A stretch of 7,773 bases of DNA from JBDKJS01 sp039806065 (GTDB taxonomy: Bacteria; Bacteroidota; Bacteroidia; AKYH767-A; 2013-40CM-41-45), in contig JBDKJS010000022.1 of NCBI GenBank assembly GCA_039806065.1, forward strand, positions 1-7,773, given 5' to 3'. Within the stretch, counting starts at the first letter, position 1. Each line of letters starts with the position of its first letter. The notes below the pieces were generated by a model. The model was not told the origin of the DNA and searched no databases. It saw only the letters and a list, made by a program, of their open reading frames with translations. Below are positions 6,902 to 7,773 of this stretch, in pieces. The translations under genes and the position numbers were made by a program.

Positions 6902-6936
6902 ACTAATAATTCTCTATTGGTTGATGGTTTTGAGTG

Positions 6937-7308
6937 TTATTTTTCGTCTTTGTCTTGCTCCTTATCCCGAATTTCTTTGAATATCTTGTCCATTTTGTCG
7001 ACATAGTCAAGTGAGTCGTCTAAAAAAAACTTTAATTCTGGGATTACCCTTGCTTGATGACGTATGCTGTTGCCTAGCCTAAATCTTATCTCTTTGTGAT
7101 GGCTTTCAATTTCATCAACTACTTTTTGAGCATCCTTGCTACCCAACACACTTACATAGATTTTAGCTTGACCTAAATCAGGGCTTACCTTGGCATTAGT
7201 AACAGTTACAAAAGCTTTTCCGAAAAAATTAAATCCATCCTTTTGAAAAATTTCTCCAATCTCTTTTTGAATTAATTTTCCATATTTTAGTTGTCTTACG
7301 CTATCCAT
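6937..7308 (-). CDS. rbfA: 30S ribosome-binding factor A
   Basis: This is a 123-residue cytosolic assembly factor that binds the 30S subunit, acts in late 16S rRNA 5'-end maturation and is needed for cold adaptation in model bacteria. The KH-like fold is visible: helix 1 (VRQLKYGKLIQKEIGEIF), the strand pair VTVTNAKVSPDLGQAKIYVSVLG begins at 34 and ends at 56, and the segment from IRFRLG (74-79) through HQARVIPELKFFLDDS (84-99) is the most conserved part of RbfA. The tail is short and charged (KEIRDKEQDKDEK). Length matches the family. It is the first gene of a leftward cluster with the methyltransferase and the permease. The sequence before the ATG is A-rich (AATAAAAGA), as in many Bacteroidota genes, and has no Shine-Dalgarno. 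Confidence 0.94.
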   Translation of the reverse strand: MDSVRQLKYGKLIQKEIGEIFQKDGFNFFGKAFVTVTNAKVSPDLGQAKIYVSVLGSKDAQKVVDEIESHHKEIRFRLGNSIRHQARVIPELKFFLDDSLDYVDKMDKIFKEIRDKEQDKDEK

Positions 7309-7326
7309 CTAGTCTTTTATTTGCGT

Positions 7327-7336
7327 GTAATATTAC
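7327..7336. promoter_or_regulatory. Perfect 10-bp palindrome upstream of rbfA
   Basis: GTAATATTAC is a perfect palindrome centred about 23 bases before the rbfA start, within the 184-base divergent gap 7309-7492. It could be an operator half-site pair, but 10-bp AT-rich palindromes arise easily by chance and no second copy was seen. I found no convincing -33/-7 pair for either flanking gene in this gap; TAAGTTTC at 7437-7444 is a one-mismatch -7 candidate for the rightward gene. Confidence 0.2.
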
Positions 7337-7492
7337 TGCTTTTTATCCGATTTCTTATCACCATTCTAGGCTAGCAGTATGGCCTGATGATCTTACTTGT
7401 TCACATACAATTATTACCAACATCCTTCGTATTACCTAAGTTTCACCCCTTTTTTAACCTAATTTTACTCTTTATTCGCAAAACTAATTCAC

Positions 7493-7773
7493 TTGAAAGA
7501 ATATATCAACCTTTTAGCCTATGTATTGCAATATAAACGATATGCAATCTTAAATATAATTTGCAATCTATGCTCGGTGTTATTTTCACTTTTTTCACTA
7601 ACCATGGTTGCCCCTTTTTTAAACGTGTTGTTTAATCAAGTCGAAATTGCCTCACCTGAGCCATTAAGTTTTTCAGTAAAAAGCGCCCTTCATAATTTCA
7701 ATTTTTACCTCAGTAATTATGTATTAGAACATGGTAAGCTCAATGCTTTGATTCTAATTTGTGTGTTAGTGGT
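7493..7773 (+). CDS. ABC exporter, N-terminal membrane domain (partial, TTG start)
   Basis: An open frame runs from TTG at 7493 to the right edge (93 full codons). It begins (M)KEYINLLAYVLQYKRYAILN, continues with a first membrane helix (NIICNLCSVLFSLFSLTMVA, about 21-40), then PFLNVLFN and a loop of about 45 residues. A second hydrophobic stretch (LNALILICVLV) starts at the edge. This pattern is typical of MsbA-like Bacteroidota ABC transporters with fused membrane and ATPase domains, which flip lipid A-type lipids or export other amphiphiles; the ATPase half is outside the window. An in-frame TAA lies 30 bases before the TTG (7460-7462) with no ATG or GTG between, and the first ATG after it is inside helix 1, so TTG is the best start. 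Substrate unknown. Confidence 0.75.
   Translation, partial: MKEYINLLAYVLQYKRYAILNIICNLCSVLFSLFSLTMVAPFLNVLFNQVEIASPEPLSFSVKSALHNFNFYLSNYVLEHGKLNALILICVLV

Noticed and set aside
7521..7569. Three GCAAT copies at 16-19 base spacing, resembling short direct repeats
   Set aside because: They lie inside the coding sequence of the transporter's first helix, differ in flanks and spacing, and are too short for CRISPR or iterons.
1..7773. Search by eye for CRISPR arrays, insertion sequences, phage or defence genes
   Set aside because: No regular repeats, transposase motifs, terminal inverted repeats with target duplications, or nuclease/defence signatures were seen; all long frames fit housekeeping or envelope families.

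Overview
The window is ordinary chromosomal DNA from a member of the phylum Bacteroidota. The evidence is AT-rich, densely packed genes with no Shine-Dalgarno-like purine tracts before most starts, Bacteroidota-type promoter elements (TTG, 19 bases, TAnnTTTG-like), a large secreted lamin-tail-domain protein with a FlgD/CHU_C-like C-terminal domain, and proteins whose wording fits that phylum (LolC/E-type permease, MsbA-like exporter). The order or genus cannot be fixed from this sequence.

Layout from left to right. Positions 1-24 are the last codons of a lysine-rich protein, followed by three adjacent hairpins, the last a strong intrinsic terminator (56-93). A dipeptide epimerase of the enolase superfamily (111-1118, +) then meets a secreted lamin-tail protein tail to tail (3748-1115, -); their stop codons share one CTAG. 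A 99-base intergenic region carries divergent promoter candidates. To its right lies aspartate-semialdehyde dehydrogenase (asd, 3848-4840, +), which ends one base from the stop of a leftward three-gene cluster. That cluster, in transcription order, is rbfA (7308-6937), a class I SAM methyltransferase (6901-6101) and an FtsX/LolC-LolE-type ABC permease (6086-4842). After a 184-base divergent gap, the window ends in the first 93 codons of an ABC exporter membrane domain that appears to start with TTG at 7493.

Functionally this is a mix of housekeeping and envelope genes. The epimerase (muropeptide or dipeptide use) and asd (diaminopimelate, lysine, threonine and methionine supply) could both touch peptidoglycan metabolism, but they are separated by the secreted-protein gene and nothing shows that they are co-regulated. 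rbfA, the methyltransferase and the permease are probably one transcript (gaps of 35 and 14 bases). I find no CRISPR array, insertion sequence, tRNA, rRNA, phage gene or defence system. I see no convincing new biological system here; the points most worth a second look are regulatory or architectural: overlapping divergent promoters, shared stop codons, tandem hairpins, an A9 tract beside a start codon, and the internally duplicated secreted protein.
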